DNA of 64,000 nt from Pempheris klunzingeri. Lineage: Eukaryota; Chordata; Actinopteri; Acropomatiformes; Pempheridae. Every line of letters starts with the position of its first letter. Position 1 is the stretch's first letter. The translations under genes were made by a program, and so were the position numbers. The notes beneath the pieces are model-generated. The model saw nothing but the letters and a program-made list of their open reading frames with translations. It had not been told where the DNA came from and searched no databases. Shown here piece after piece: positions 1 to 12,475 of this stretch. The DNA lies in NCBI RefSeq assembly GCF_042242105.1, contig NC_092019.1, forward strand, positions 16,351,328 to 16,415,327, in the 5' to 3' direction.

Positions 1-3000
1 GTCAGTGTGTGTTTGCGTGTTTGTTTGCATGAATGTGGAACGTGGATCGTTCCAAAGAAGAGGACCTCAGTGATATTTTTTATTACCTTATTATGAGGAT
101 GGAGATTCTCATTTTTTGACCATTTAAGATGCACAATTTTTTTCCCAGTCATTATGAACAGAACTGAAAGCAAAACACCCAGTGGATTAATATCAAACTG
201 AAAATAACAAGAGGTCTTCACTATCCTGTGTTGAAATCATTGGTACAGATTGGCATTATATTCCTCATCTCCAACTGTCACTTTTCTTCCTCGACTCATA
301 GAGAAATGTTTAATTCTGTGTATTGGAAACTACTACTACTACTACTTTGGCTACTGCCAAAGTAGTATACATTATGTAGGATTTTTGTCATGTTGTTGTG
401 TAGCACTCAGCTCTCTGTTATATCTCTTGAAGTCTGTCAAAGCGCTACTCACATTTGCACTGATACAAAAGCAGACATTTTGATGCAGGCGCTGCGGTTC
501 AGATGAACACCACTGAAAGTATCTGACATCACACATTTTTTTCAGTTCGGTTATAAAACACAAGACGACAAATTGTTTAACCTGGATCAGTGGTTCTTAA
601 CCTTTTTTTTCCCTTTACACCACCTTTAAAGTGAAGCCCATTGCTCATAATACAGATTAAATGGTAAAAAATACATTGTTTTTTCCTAGAAATCTGTATT
701 TTTGTGTCATTAGGCCTTGCTAGTCTACTAGATGTTCTCATGAAGTTGATAGCCACTGATTGGTATAACAAAACACATTTTAAAACATAAGGGGTTTAGG
801 GAGCTGAGCTTCTTCAGTACTTAAGGTTATCCACTCATTTCTACAGTCTTGAATGTCTCACGGTACACTGGCTGATGTGCAGATGTGATCCCACTTGCAC
901 ATAGTCAAACCTCAATCTGAAGAGACTTCCCAGAATACATTTACAATTGTTTGTTTTCTTGTTAAACATGCTTTTGTCATTTTGTAAATGTTTATATGTA
1001 AATTTGTGTATAGAGAAAACTATAAGAACCTGTTTTAAGATGTGAAAAATTGAAATAAAAGTGAAATAATAAAAAAAATTGTGATGTAATAAAACTTTGT
1101 TTCTGGATTTTATTAGCTCCAGTGACATGTATTTTTACACTACCAACTATCTTGAAATCTCTCTGACATCATTGAGAGTTTGATGGACGACACAATATTT
1201 TGGCAAAGCCATCCATCTCCTGTCCGATGAAATCTCTCCAACACCCTCCACATTTCCACCTCCAGGTCTTTCCCAACCTCTATTTCTCATCCCCCTTTCT
1301 TTGCCCTCTCCGTCTTTCATCCCTGGTGACATGGCTTGCCCGGGTTAAGATTTCACAGTCTGAAAGCCAAACATGAGAAGCAAAAGGGGGACGATGAAGG
1401 AGCGAGAGACCGGGATAGTGCAGGGAGAGAGGCCCACGAGCAAACTGACGACTGGGTGTGAAGGTGTCACTCTCGCCTCCTCACTCACACTCTTCACTCC
1501 CCCCCCGCCCCCTTCTTTGCCCTTTCTTTTACTGCTCTGTACATCCTCTTTGGAGGGAAAGCTGAACATCCGTCTACACGGTGGTGTGCTGCAGTGAAGA
1601 GGAGCACAGGGCACAAACCCCAGAGCTGACTGAAAACTGCCAAAAGTCACCATCCCCTGTAAAACCACACAACATATACATTCAAAACCAAAACGTGAAA
1701 CTAAGTTGTTTGTTTTTCCATAGTCACATCATAGTTTAAATTCACTGCAGATGATCTCACGATCTCAGAAATCTTGTTGCAAATATAGCGACCACGTATC
1801 TGTATAGCTCTTCACAGTAGATTAATGTAGGATAGCCTCTCACTGTGCCTGAAGGAGCATGAAAAACATGTCAGTAATGTGGACCTCAGTGATATTATAG
1901 TGGAAGATTATGTCTTACAGCAATGTGCAAAGATCAATGAAACACAATCATACTGCAACTGTAAGATCTGCTATTAATAACCTATGAAACAGACAACTGC
2001 CATCTGATGAAGAATTCAAATCTGTTATTTACTACATCCAAAGTTACCTATTAAATAGTAACAATTTAAGTTATTCATGCATATGGGACATCTGCATGCA
2101 TTACAAATAAAAATCCACAGAATAGAGAACAACAAAACAAAAGTCCCTAAAATCAGAAATATGTACACAATAAAATAAAAATTCCCAAAACTGGAGATCC
2201 AGAAACTCTCCTGTGTCGAATTAATGAGGATTTTTATGCTTATAGATCAATACCTGCAATATTTTCATGACTTTATGTTAATATTGAATGTAATACCTTG
2301 TCCTACAAATGGCCTAGTGACGGCAGCCATCACACAGATGCAGAGTAAATGGCATAGTATAAAAAACAGTTACAGTGGCTGATGAAATAAGTGTACATTC
2401 AAAATTTGATTTTTTAAATGATTGCAAATACAGTTGATTCATTATTGGATTACATTTGAAATATGTTTGAAGGGACAAAAATGTCAAGGCTGAACAAAGA
2501 CAGGCATTTTTTGTATAACATTTAAAATAACTAGAAGAGCTTTCGTCAACAAAGCACTGTCACACAAAGAAAATGGATTACAATTCAATAAGAGAAAGGG
2601 TAAATATAATTCAGACATAAAAATACATCTATATAGCAATGACATTAAAAGTAACGACAGTGAAAATTAAGTGAAAAAAATTGAAATGTCAAACAGATGC
2701 AAGCTGAAAAAAACAAGCTAGAGATACAAGAAAATGAAGGAGAGGAAGGGAGAAAACGATACATCAAAGACTGTTGTTAAAGGTCACGTTTGAGAGATTT
2801 TTCAAAAGTGTAGATGGAAAAAGGTTTCTGTGGAAAGAGCCTCACAGCAATGAGCTGCACTGCTGAAAGGATCATCCACCCCTGCAGCTCTGGTCCTCTG
2901 GGGGAGACGTAAAAGGAGGCAAAGTTAATTAGAACTTTTTAGGTGATTAACATTAATCTGAACGTTTTCATCTTTGTAATAAGCATTGTTTGGTAGGTGA

Positions 3001-4320
3001 TAAGGCCCCCAGAAATCCTCATAAGTTGCTTATTAACAGTGCTATGTGTTAATAAGACCATATATGTGTTACCTATAGCAACATAGATAACTGATTGTTA
3101 CATTATAAGACATTTATAAGCACCTTTAAGCAAGAATTTATAGACTGCTTCAAAACATGAATGTGGAATACCCATCTGAAACGAGCACTGCATGTTGTCA
3201 AGGTTGATAAAGTGCGAATTAAAAAATTACATATAAATACAATTTTTCAGTGGTGGAGCACAAAAACACAATTTTAAGACAGCTCCTTTGAAAAAATGTT
3301 TTTTTGCTTTAACATAAATGGCAGCCACATGTGACCACAAAGAGAGCTTTCTATAAAAACATAGCCTCAAACAGGCCTTTGATAAAATATTTATTCAAAA
3401 AAGTACAGTAGAAGGTTTTCTTGCATTTTACCAACACTGACAACATATTGTGCTCTATCCAGATAAGAGCTGTCTGGCTCTGCTGTAAGATTTATTAACC
3501 TTAATAAGCCAGTGGTTTGTGTTCTTGCTTCAGATCTGGTAGCTGAAAATAGTGTTAATAAGGGCATAATTTGATATATAGAGATCTTGGTAGAGTAACA
3601 GAAAAAACATAGTAAAGCTTTAACATTGACATAATATGTAAGGAAGTAATGCTATTTTAAACAATTATAAGAAACTCATAAAGCTTTTATTATTTATTTA
3701 TTCTTCAACAGTATATAAATTGGTTTCTCATACATTTGCATGTCATATGCATTCTTGTGAGGAGTTATAGGAGCCTTATTACCTATTAACTACTGCTTAT
3801 TACAAGTACCTTAAGGTCAAGCGTTACAATAGTAAAATTCACCTGTGGTAGTTTAACATTTTAATCTCAAATGCTTGATACAATATGCATGAAATCTGTG
3901 GACTGAATAGTCCACTGTCACTTTGAAAAATGATGCATATGGGATTAAATGAATCCAATTACACTGGCACGCCGCACTTCAGTGTGTTTGTAATGTAAAA
4001 ATATCCATTCTCTTTTAAAGCTCTATTAAAGTGTTACTTCATTTACTACAATTTACACTGCAATCTACATTGTAGAGCCACTTTTGAGAAGCTTTAGTAG
4101 CCCTGTGGAAATTTCTTTTCTGTTTTTCTGTTTTCCTTTTTGATCACTGAGTCTGGGATGAATAAAGTTTAACTGAATTGCTTCAAACTCCCGCTGCATA
4201 CGTTCTGCCAGCTCAGACAGTCGTCCATCCATCACACTCAGGTCAGCTCCATCATCCAGCTCACTGGACCGTCAAAGCGCTGTCAGCGTAATGACGTACC
4301 CCGCGACGTAAGCCATCGTT
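1..4320. other. Non-coding region left of slc50a1
   Basis: No coding exon could be firmly recognised here. A run of AATAAA-type signals lies at about 1050-1092 on the + strand and is followed by a T/G-rich stretch, as at the 3' end of a transcript. By human gene order (EFNA1 next to SLC50A1) this could be the 3' UTR of an ephrin-A gene, but no ephrin coding sequence is visible. The rest is AT-rich sequence. Two short minus-strand open stretches, at 2777-2901 and 4085-4262, are discussed as findings; neither is called as a gene. Confidence 0.4.
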
Positions 4321-4330
4321 TCAGTATCCC

Positions 4331-4372
4331 ATTGGAGCAAAGCCACCCCACCTGTTTCACCGCGCAGCCAAT
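4331..4372 (+). promoter_or_regulatory. slc50a1: CCAAT-type promoter of slc50a1
   Basis: An inverted CCAAT box (ATTGG, 4331-4335) and a direct one (CCAAT, 4368-4372, in the context GCCAATCAG) lie 170-210 bp upstream of the slc50a1 start codon. The surroundings are richer in CG than the flanks, and no TATA box is seen. This fits a housekeeping promoter; NF-Y is the usual CCAAT binder. The link to slc50a1 rests on position only. Confidence 0.5.
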
Positions 4373-4540
4373 CAGAGCGCAGAAACACTGGGCACACTGA
4401 CTGCAAACACGGAAACACAGTGAGAGAAGGAAGCGTCTATGGCCTTACTCCGTCTGTAATTCCCTTTATCCGTAATTAAAATCAGACATTGCACGTCAAA
4501 TACACAGCAGGGTAGTGTGTTACTTTTAGTCTCCCGTTCT

Positions 4541-7500
4541 ATGGATTTGTTGCAGCTTCTGTCATGGGCCTGCATCGTTTTCACAGTCGGAATGTTCTCC
4601 ACTGGACTGTAAGTTCAAGTGCTCACTAATGTCATGCTGCATGGCATTTTTTTCAGTCTGATGCCTTCCTGCTGCTTCATCATGCTGGTAGAAAACATGG
4701 GGACGGTAAAATCCCTTTTGGTTGTTAGTCTGAGCCCACATCAGCCACAGTGATGGTAACTTGTGAAGGAATGTGCTAAAGTATGATCCCAGATGGTTAA
4801 AGTCATGTGTTTTTTTCTATCTGTGTTCATCCTTTCTCTGTTTTTCTGTCTTTGTTTACTTGTTTGTTTGTGCGTGTGTTGCTAGGACCGACCTAAAGAA
4901 GATGCAAGAATCCAAAAGTGCTGACAACATCCAGTTTCTTCCTTTCCTCACTACATGTCTTAAGTAAGTGATCTTACAGTTCAATAGCACCATCGTCCTG
5001 CTGCTGGTCAGCACATCTAATGCTTGTCCTGTTTCCATAGTAACATAGGATGGTTGTATTATGGGATCCTGAAGAGAGATCAGACGATCGTCCTGGTCAA
5101 CATTATTGGCGCTCTACTCCAGATCGTCTACATCATCGTGTACTTGCACTACACAAAACAAAAGGTCAGCGTGCTTTCAAGCGCAGACTGAGGAAACCGA
5201 AGTTGGACCCAGCTTTACTTAAACATGTGTGGACTCCTGTCGCTCAGTATTGCTCTCTCGTGTTTGTTTCAGAGGCTGGTGATTTCCCAGACCCTAGCAG
5301 CAGGGACGGTGCTGACCTGCGGTTGGTTCTACTTCACCACGTTTCTTCCTGAAGGAGACACTCGGCTCAGCCAGCTTGGCCTCACCTGCAGTGTGGTCAC
5401 CGTCAGCATGTACCTGTCCCCGCTCACCGACCTGGTACAGCTCACATGCATCGCAGGCAAACACAACATACAGACAGCATGTTCAGAGTCAAGTAGTGCA
5501 GAGCAGTTATTCTTATATAGGATCAATTTATTGAAAAGATTTGTGCAAAAGGTTAATTCGAATGGTTGTTTTCCTTATGATCCCCGGAGCTGTAACTGCT
5601 GTCACTTTGAAGAACACACCAAACTCCATTCATAATTCTTTCCTCACTGAATATCAGAGATGAGTGCTGGTTTTTAATGGCTTCTTCTCTTTAACCGATC
5701 TACAGTTCAGCATTACGCTTTAACTTGCTGGGCCCTGATTCCATCAAATGATGTTCATGGTATTGTAATAGCAAGCAAGATAAAGTCTTTTTATTTTGAC
5801 GTAACTGTTCCCAAATTATTTTCATATCTAAACTTGTAAACGATTCAGTTGATTTAGATAAGAGATAATAGAGACTTCGTCGTCATCCAAAAGCACATAG
5901 AGGAACAAAATCGTGTTTCTTCTGGTCACCGGTGCAAATGAAAAGGAAAAAAATGATGCAACATTCTGATGGTAGTGAAGCAACAATAACACTACGCACA
6001 AGGCGCAAACAAAACAAGATATGAAACAGGTGAGGTGCAGTTATGTGACCAGCTGAGGTCATCAGTGATGTGCACACCAAGGAACTTGGTGCTTCTGACT
6101 TGCTCCATGCAGGAGCCATTTATGAGAAGAGGGTGGTGTACGGGGTTGGCCCATGACAGCAGTTGTCATCTTATATTTCATTGACGTTGAGAGGCAGGTT
6201 GTAATTCTTGACATCAGAGTCCCAGCTGCGTCACCTCTCCTCTGTATATTTGTCTCATCATTGTTGCTGATGAGGCCCACCTGTGTCACACGGTCGTGGG
6301 TCATTAGTGTGAAAAGCAGTGGGCTTAGCACACATCCCTGAGGGCCGCCTGTGTTGAGTATGGTGGCTGCGGAGGTGATGTTCCTGATGAGTGCTGTCTG
6401 AGGTCTCTCTGTGTGAAAGTCCCAGATCCAGTTACAAAGGGAGGTGTTCAGGCTCTTTGTAACAATCCCCTCACATCTTGCTTTTTATCACAATAGTTTT
6501 GTTCTTTTGAAAGAGGATAAGCAATGAGGTTAGTGAGTTACTGCTCAACTCCAAATGTATGTGGGCAATCATGGTAACCACTTATTGCTATACTATTAAA
6601 ACATAGAAAAACTAGTGAAATTACAGCTTTAACATTGTGCCGTCCATCATCTCATAAAAATGTGGAAATATGCTCCACAGGGCTATACAATTAAATTAAT
6701 TAAGGATGTATTAATGTGAGTGTTAATTGTAGGAGACAGACCTTGTTAGAAGTACGTTTCTAGGCAGGGGGGAGTTGTTAATTCTAGTTTGTATGTTAAA
6801 GCTACATGTATCACAGTTCATATAAAGTTCACAGTATTCACTTAAGCACTGTTGTACGTACAGATGTAAGCAGCACATTTAGTCTCGTCTGACCATATGC
6901 ATCACTGGGCTTCTGTACAGACATCTGTTCAGTTCAGCGTTTAAGTATCCTCGTGTGGACTCTGCACGTGCAGCTATTTACCAGTGAAGGAATAAATCCT
7001 GTGTTCTCTCTCTTTCCTTTTGTCTTTTTGTGTCATCTTGTTGCTCTATCTACTATCCTGTTTGTCTCCTTCACTCCATCTGCTTCACAGCTCCGAATGA
7101 CCCCCAGTCAGTTTCCTGCCTTTCTTTCCCTCATCTGTGTCTTCCTGTTATTCTCGCTATCTGTCTGTTTGTGCCTTATTCCCTTAGTCATGATCTCTTT
7201 TCTCCTTACACCTTACATGACTTTATGTTGGCATTCATCATCGTTATTATGCACTAAAAGGGTAAATCTCATGCCATCCTCATAAAGACTATCTTTAGCT
7301 AAACTTTACAGATGTGCTCGTGGTCCTTAAAGGGGAAATCTGGTTTACGACAACTTTTGTCCTCCTTCCAATGTTGTGGTCATTAGTTTTTATCATTAAT
7401 ATTTACAGTATGTTTAGAAAGTTGATTGTTGAGATCAGGGGGTGTGGCAACGTCACAAAGGTGAATGGTGAAATAAATTCTTCATTTAAAACATCATAGT

Positions 7501-7590
7501 TTGCAGGCTGACTTTACGATTAGACTTCCACTTGTATTAGTTGTGAATTTTCAATTTCCATGAAGTATTTAATGCTGCTTGTTTCAAAGC

Positions 7591-7624
<34 letters not shown>

Positions 7625-9319
7625 TTTTTTTTTTCTTTTTAGGCAGCTTGGAGTCAGTGGAAAAACCTGTAAACACAAATATTGTTATATTACTTAATAA
7701 AGTTCTTATGGCAAACTCATTAGCAAGCAATTGCCTATATACGCATCCAGCAGACATAGAGCAACATTAGCATTTATTTGGTATATCACCTGGTATATAT
7801 AAGTCTAATATTAACTGTTAACTGTTAACCAACCCTGAGATTAACTAATTTAACTCTGGGTCAGTTACCATGGTAACCTAACCTGCTCGCTGTCAGGTTT
7901 TCGTCTGTCTCCTCCCTCTCACTGTTTTATTTCCACATTCATTCAGTCCATATGAAAATGCATATCGGAGCCCATTAAGTAGTGGAAGTTTACAGTATGT
8001 CAGAGTCACTGCCCTCAGTCATTTCTTTGAACAGTGCTTTTTGCTCTCACATTGAAATATTACACAACATTAAGTCGTCCTCAACCAGTAATGAAACCTC
8101 TGTGACTCTGTGAACACAAGACAGCCGTCAGTTTGTTCGAGCGGTTCCTATGAAATTATTGCACAAAATATGCACTCTCAGTTTTAACTGTGAAAATCAG
8201 CCTGAAGCTTTAGAATCAGAGCATTATCTCTTGTCAGTCATGATCTGATTGGCCGCACCAATCAAACATAATTCCTATAATTTGGAGATTAGATGCTAAT
8301 ATTTCTGAGTGAACAAGATTGTGGTTAAACTGCAGAATGGAAAGTAGTTTGAATGTGATTTTTTTTTCTTCTTTTTTTGCTTAAATAGGCTGCATATAGT
8401 CTAAACATGATTTAACAGTATTTCAGTGACAATGCTTACAGTTACTACATTTGTTGAAGTAGCTGAAATAAAACCACTGAATGAGCCATGATCCAAGGAG
8501 ATGATCCAGTTTAATGAACAAACTGATCAGTTGTTGAATAAACCTTCTTTCCCCTCTCTGGGTTAATCAGCTCAGAGTTCAGACAGGCTCAAGAGTTTGT
8601 TAGGCCTGCTTTCTGAAACAGGCCCCTGTAGTTAAGTGTTCACCAGCTAGCCACTGTCTGCTGTTTGGTGCTGAGCAGGAAGTGCACAGTTGGTTTATCA
8701 TAGTTTGTTTTTTTTCTGAAACAACTGCCTGCTTCTACTGGAAATGCAGTTAAGACTGAACCAGAACAATAAAGTTTTGCACAGTTAATCAAACCTATGA
8801 GCTTTAATATGCTAAAACTCTGTAGAGTAGAGTGGAAGAAGAGTACATGATAATTCTCTGAGGTTTGTCACTACAAGCATCACCTTTTACATTACACACA
8901 GTAATTTGATCCATTGTAAATATGAAAACATTGATGAATGCAGCTTTAAAGTGAACTGATTGTTGCTTTCCTGCTCTGTCTCTTCCCTATTAGGTAGGAA
9001 TAGTGCAAAGCGGTAATGTGCAGTGCTTGTCCTTCCCTCTGACTGTAGCCACCTTCTTCACTTCAACTTCCTGGGTCCTCTACGGCCTCCAGCTGATCGA
9101 CTACTATATTGTGGTAAGAGACGGAAGTGTTAACTCATCTTTCAACATTGTTTCTTATTTAAAATGGAAGCTAGCGTCCTTAATGTGTTTTCGTGTTTGT
9201 GTTCTCTCCAGGTTCCAAACACGCCGGGAATCTTCACCAGCCTCATCAGATTTTATCTGTTTTGGAGATTTGCATCTGTTAATCAAAGCTCACCTTCCTA
9301 TAAGCCTATGCAGATATGA
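4541..9319 (+). CDS. slc50a1: SWEET1 sugar transporter
   Basis: Solute carrier family 50 member 1, the single animal SWEET. It is a seven-helix bidirectional sugar carrier of plasma and Golgi membranes. Six coding exons read as 4541-4608, 4886-4963, 5041-5164, 5273-5434, 8994-9113 and 9212-9319 give 219 residues, against 221 in human. All have GT-AG borders and consistent phases. The two MtN3/saliva repeats are clear. The first holds the QFLPFLTT motif in exon 2 and the LHYTKQK segment ending exon 3. The second holds CSVVTVSMYLSPLTDL in exon 4 and QCLSFPLTVATFF in exon 5. The end (IRFYLFWRFAS, then a short polar tail) matches the family. The ATG opens MDLLQLLSW just before helix 1. Intron 4 is 3.6 kb and holds an antisense LINE remnant and a probable MITE. 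Identification is firm. Confidence 0.95.
6025..6480 (-). mobile_element. L2/CR1-type LINE remnant, antisense
   Basis: Minus-strand translation gives reverse-transcriptase pieces typical of fish L2-like LINEs: GGPQGCVLSPLLFTLMTHD near 6345-6285, VGLISNNDET just after, and STKFLGVHITDDLSW in another frame near 6090-6045. The segment that should carry the FADD catalytic motif is missing between the first two. Frame changes show the copy is dead. It lies in slc50a1 intron 4, opposite to the gene. The precise clade (L2, CR1 or Rex) is an inference. Confidence 0.75.
7591..7622. repeat. (ATT)n microsatellite
   Basis: Perfect ATT triplets over about 30 bases, followed by a T run, inside slc50a1 intron 4. 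Confidence 0.9.
7815..8630 (-). mobile_element. Probable non-autonomous DNA transposon
   Basis: The right end carries a GCTTTCTGAAACAGGCCCC-type terminus. The left part carries the ACTCTGGGTCAGTTACCATGGTAAC block. From memory, both resemble a very common fish MITE with GGGCCTGTTTC ends. There is no transposase. Boundaries and the Harbinger-like assignment are uncertain, and no target-site duplication could be fixed. Confidence 0.35.
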
Positions 9320-10474
9320 GGAGATGACAGATCTGTTCATTCAGCGGAGGGCTGCAGCTAAGCTCTCAAATCACTCGTCTTATATTTCTAATCATACAGG
9401 GAGAGACACAAGCGACGACACCACTGATGAAGTGGAGATAATGTCTTGTGTTTGTTGACTTTATCATTTCGAGATGGTATATCAGGGAGTTAAGTAATTC
9501 AGTTAAGTGGAACTGTTATGATGTCTTCAATTCATTTCAGCAATTTTTTTCCCCTGCTATTTGCTAAACCTGTGTCTCCTCCCGTGTGTCCTTCCGTCAA
9601 GTGCCTTCGGTTAGAACATGTTTGCTATTAACGGTCAATGGCATTTAATGATCTACCAACCTGTCATGGAGAATTGTTATCTGTTCGCAATCCAGCAAAC
9701 TGGATCGAATCTTCCTCAATTCATACTAGCCAAAGATTTTTGTGGAGTTGTTACCTGTTGGCTGCTATTTTAATTACATATAGTTGCTCCGGTCCCTTGT
9801 ATTCATGTCTGGAAGAATGTAGTATATAGTTTCATATTTTTCCCCACAGCCTGTTGAGGCAGTGACAATTTCATATGTCTCTGTATCACTGTGCAGATGG
9901 GATATTGAGTCATATCAGTGGCAGTAAGTTATATTTGTTCAGACTTGTTTTCTATACATTTTACGTCTGAGTCTTTTTGATACAGAATGTTGGCTTATGT
10001 CCAACATCAGGCATTGTCTACTTAATGCTATTTTTATAAGCTCTTGTCTATGAGATTAAACTAAACAAGAAAAGTAATTTAACACCATATGATTTGTTTA
10101 CAAGAATGAATGATCTCAATTGATTATTTTTCTGGTGGTTGGTTCTCCTGGCGAAATAGTCTCGCTTGTCTCTTCATTATTGTTTGTGACGAGGACATAT
10201 GTTATGCAAATTAAACAGCTGAGTGTCCGTGGTGATTCACTTACTTCTAAAGTATGTAAGATCTTTACAGCTGCCATGTGAATACATTTTTTACCTTAAC
10301 CATCAAAGACTTTTTGTTTGCTGATTGCTTGTTAAGTTGTGAACATGGTGGACGTGAAATATATTTTAGTAAGAAAGCTGCAATTGTTCCTTTTGAAGCA
10401 AGAAGATTTGCGCTGTAGTTTGGAGATTTTGTTTTGGACACAGTAATGAGCTTACGTGCAGATATATGGAGATA

Positions 10475-10477
<3 letters not shown>

Positions 10478-10506
<29 letters not shown>

Positions 10507-10560
10507 AGAGTGTGTGTGTGTGTGTGTGTGTGAGAGTGTGAGTGAGTGAGTGAGTGAGTG
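10478..10560. repeat. (GT)n microsatellite, interrupted
   Basis: Two long GT runs broken by GAGAG, then a (GTGA)n tail of seven or so units. It lies between slc50a1 and trim46. A second short GT run lies at 10693-10710. Confidence 0.95.
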
Positions 10561-11074
10561 GTTGGGGTGGTTGTGCAAGAAGAGACAAAAGCTTGTTTGA
10601 TGGTGCAGCAGCGCGAATGACTTTGTTTGTGTGAGTGTGTTGATACTGAGAGGGCAGTGGTGGGAAAGGCCACGCCAGAGGTTCTCATCTCGTGTGTGTG
10701 TGTGTGTGTTACATTGGCCTCTCTTCCTGAGCTCAAAGAGCCTGCCCCTGACCGAGAACACACAGACACAACACAGTATTGTGCTGGAATTGGGTGTTAT
10801 GTAGAAACGCTAAGCTGCGACGACTGGAGGTGGGAGATAAATGAGCTACAGTAGAAAGAGGGAAGAAAGAAAAGGGGACATTTTTGAGAAGCATAAAGGA
10901 AGAACGTATAAATTAGACTGAAGCAGGACATAGTAAAACCTGGGACAAAAATGAAAGCTGAAATCATTCCAAGGAGAAATTTTGGTTTGGCTTGTTTCAT
11001 AGTTCTATTGTAATATGGGAAATGTTTCATAAAACAACACGCTAACAGCAATCTGTTAGGCTGAAGGCACAACA

Positions 11075-11660
11075 ACAGCAGCATGCTAACAAGCTCACCC
11101 TGTTAACATGCTTTTTAACATTTATAATGTTGACCATGTTTGTTGGCTTAATTTAGCGTAATAGCATTCTAATGAATATTTGCTAATTAGCACTACACAT
11201 GAAGTACAGCTTAGACTCATGTGAATGCCATTAGTTTTGTCAGGTCATAAACAAAGTATTTGACATATTAGATTTTTGACCTGATCGTGGTGCTGGATAT
11301 GATTCACTTTGGTCAGGGGATCACCAAAGTGAACACTTGTTGAGACATTTCCTTGAAAACCACAAATGTGAACCTCATTCATTATCTGGGAACCATGAAT
11401 GCCGGTACAATTTGTTTGCCATTTCAACCTGTTAGATGTTGTGATATTTCACTGGATAGGGGAAACGTTTGACCTGCTGGTGGCACTAGGGGAACATTTT
11501 GTGAATAAGAGAAGTCAGTAGGAGTCATCCTCTGAGGGCCATGAATCTGTACAAAATGTCATGGCAATCCATCCAATACTTGTTGAGACATTTCTGTCAG
11601 GATCATTGAGGTGTAGTCCGACAGTGGCAACCCTGGAGCCAGAGCTAGCATGGCTAAAAC
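11075..11660 (+). repeat. Teleost dispersed repeat, copy 1
   Basis: A non-coding block with phrases seen widely in fish genomes: GCTAATTAGCACTA, TTTTTGACCTGAT, GGGATCACCAAAGT and ATGGCAATCCATCCAATA. A second copy in the same orientation lies at 50555-51005, sharing the GACCTGAT, GGATCACCAAAGT, GGGAACCAT and TATTTCACTGGAT blocks in the same order. The copies are heavily diverged, so the repeat is old. Its class is not known to me. Confidence 0.7.
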
Positions 11661-12260
11661 TGTGAGCAGGAGATGATAAAGCAGAAGGGAAGGGTGTATA
11701 GAAAAGGAGAAAAAAAGTAAGAATTGGACAATAAAGTGATTTCTGAGATGACCTTTTCTGCTATAACACGATGAAGAAAAAAAAGGCAAGTGAGTCAGAC
11801 TTATCAGGTCTGATAAACAACATTCTTGTGAACAGAAATCAGACATTTAGGAGGAAAATGAAAATAGGGTGATGAGAAAAATGAGTAAATGATAAGTGCA
11901 GGAGAAAATGGGGGAGTACTGGGTGTTGTCCATTCTTCTGGTGAAAAGAGACAGACATCAGTAAGATTGGTGGGACAATGCAGGGAGTCAGAAAGACAAG
12001 CGGGACACACCCCTCTTTACAAACTGGCTCTATTGTGAAGAGACAACGTGTTAAGTGTTAGGCAGGAAGTCAAATCACGGTCCTTATGCTGATGTGTACA
12101 CATCTTTGGGTGACAGCCAAATAGCGACACGGGGCCTATGTTTTGTATACTAGTATGTGTGGAGGAGTAGGGGTGTTGAGGGGGGTAATCATACGAACAA
12201 TGAGTACAACTCACAAACAGGATCCCTCTGTTTCCTGAAGTAGAGACTGTCTCCTTAAAC

Positions 12261-12288
12261 AACACACACACACACACACACACACACA
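12261..12288. repeat. (CA)n microsatellite
   Basis: Uninterrupted AC dinucleotides over about 28 bases. A further short AC run lies at 12620-12636. Confidence 0.95.
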
Positions 12289-12387
12289 AGCTGACTCCTG
12301 CACTTTTGCACACATCCTATGAAACATAGGCATATACACATTGTATGTACAGCATATTGTCTCGTACATAGACACTCCCACAATCTA

Positions 12388-12398
12388 CCCCCCCCCCC

Positions 12399-12440
<42 letters not shown>

Positions 12441-12475
12441 CACATACACGCACACACACACACACAAACACACAA
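12388..12475. repeat. Poly-C followed by (AC)n tract
   Basis: Fourteen or so C residues at 12388-12401 run straight into about 70 bases of AC repeats with a few G and T interruptions. Confidence 0.95.

Noticed and set aside
1345-1668. 107-codon minus-strand frame
   Set aside because: Low-complexity, no recognisable domain, no splice context.
10265-10769. Several minus-strand frames rich in HTHTHT and LTHSLTH
   Set aside because: Translations of the GT microsatellite.
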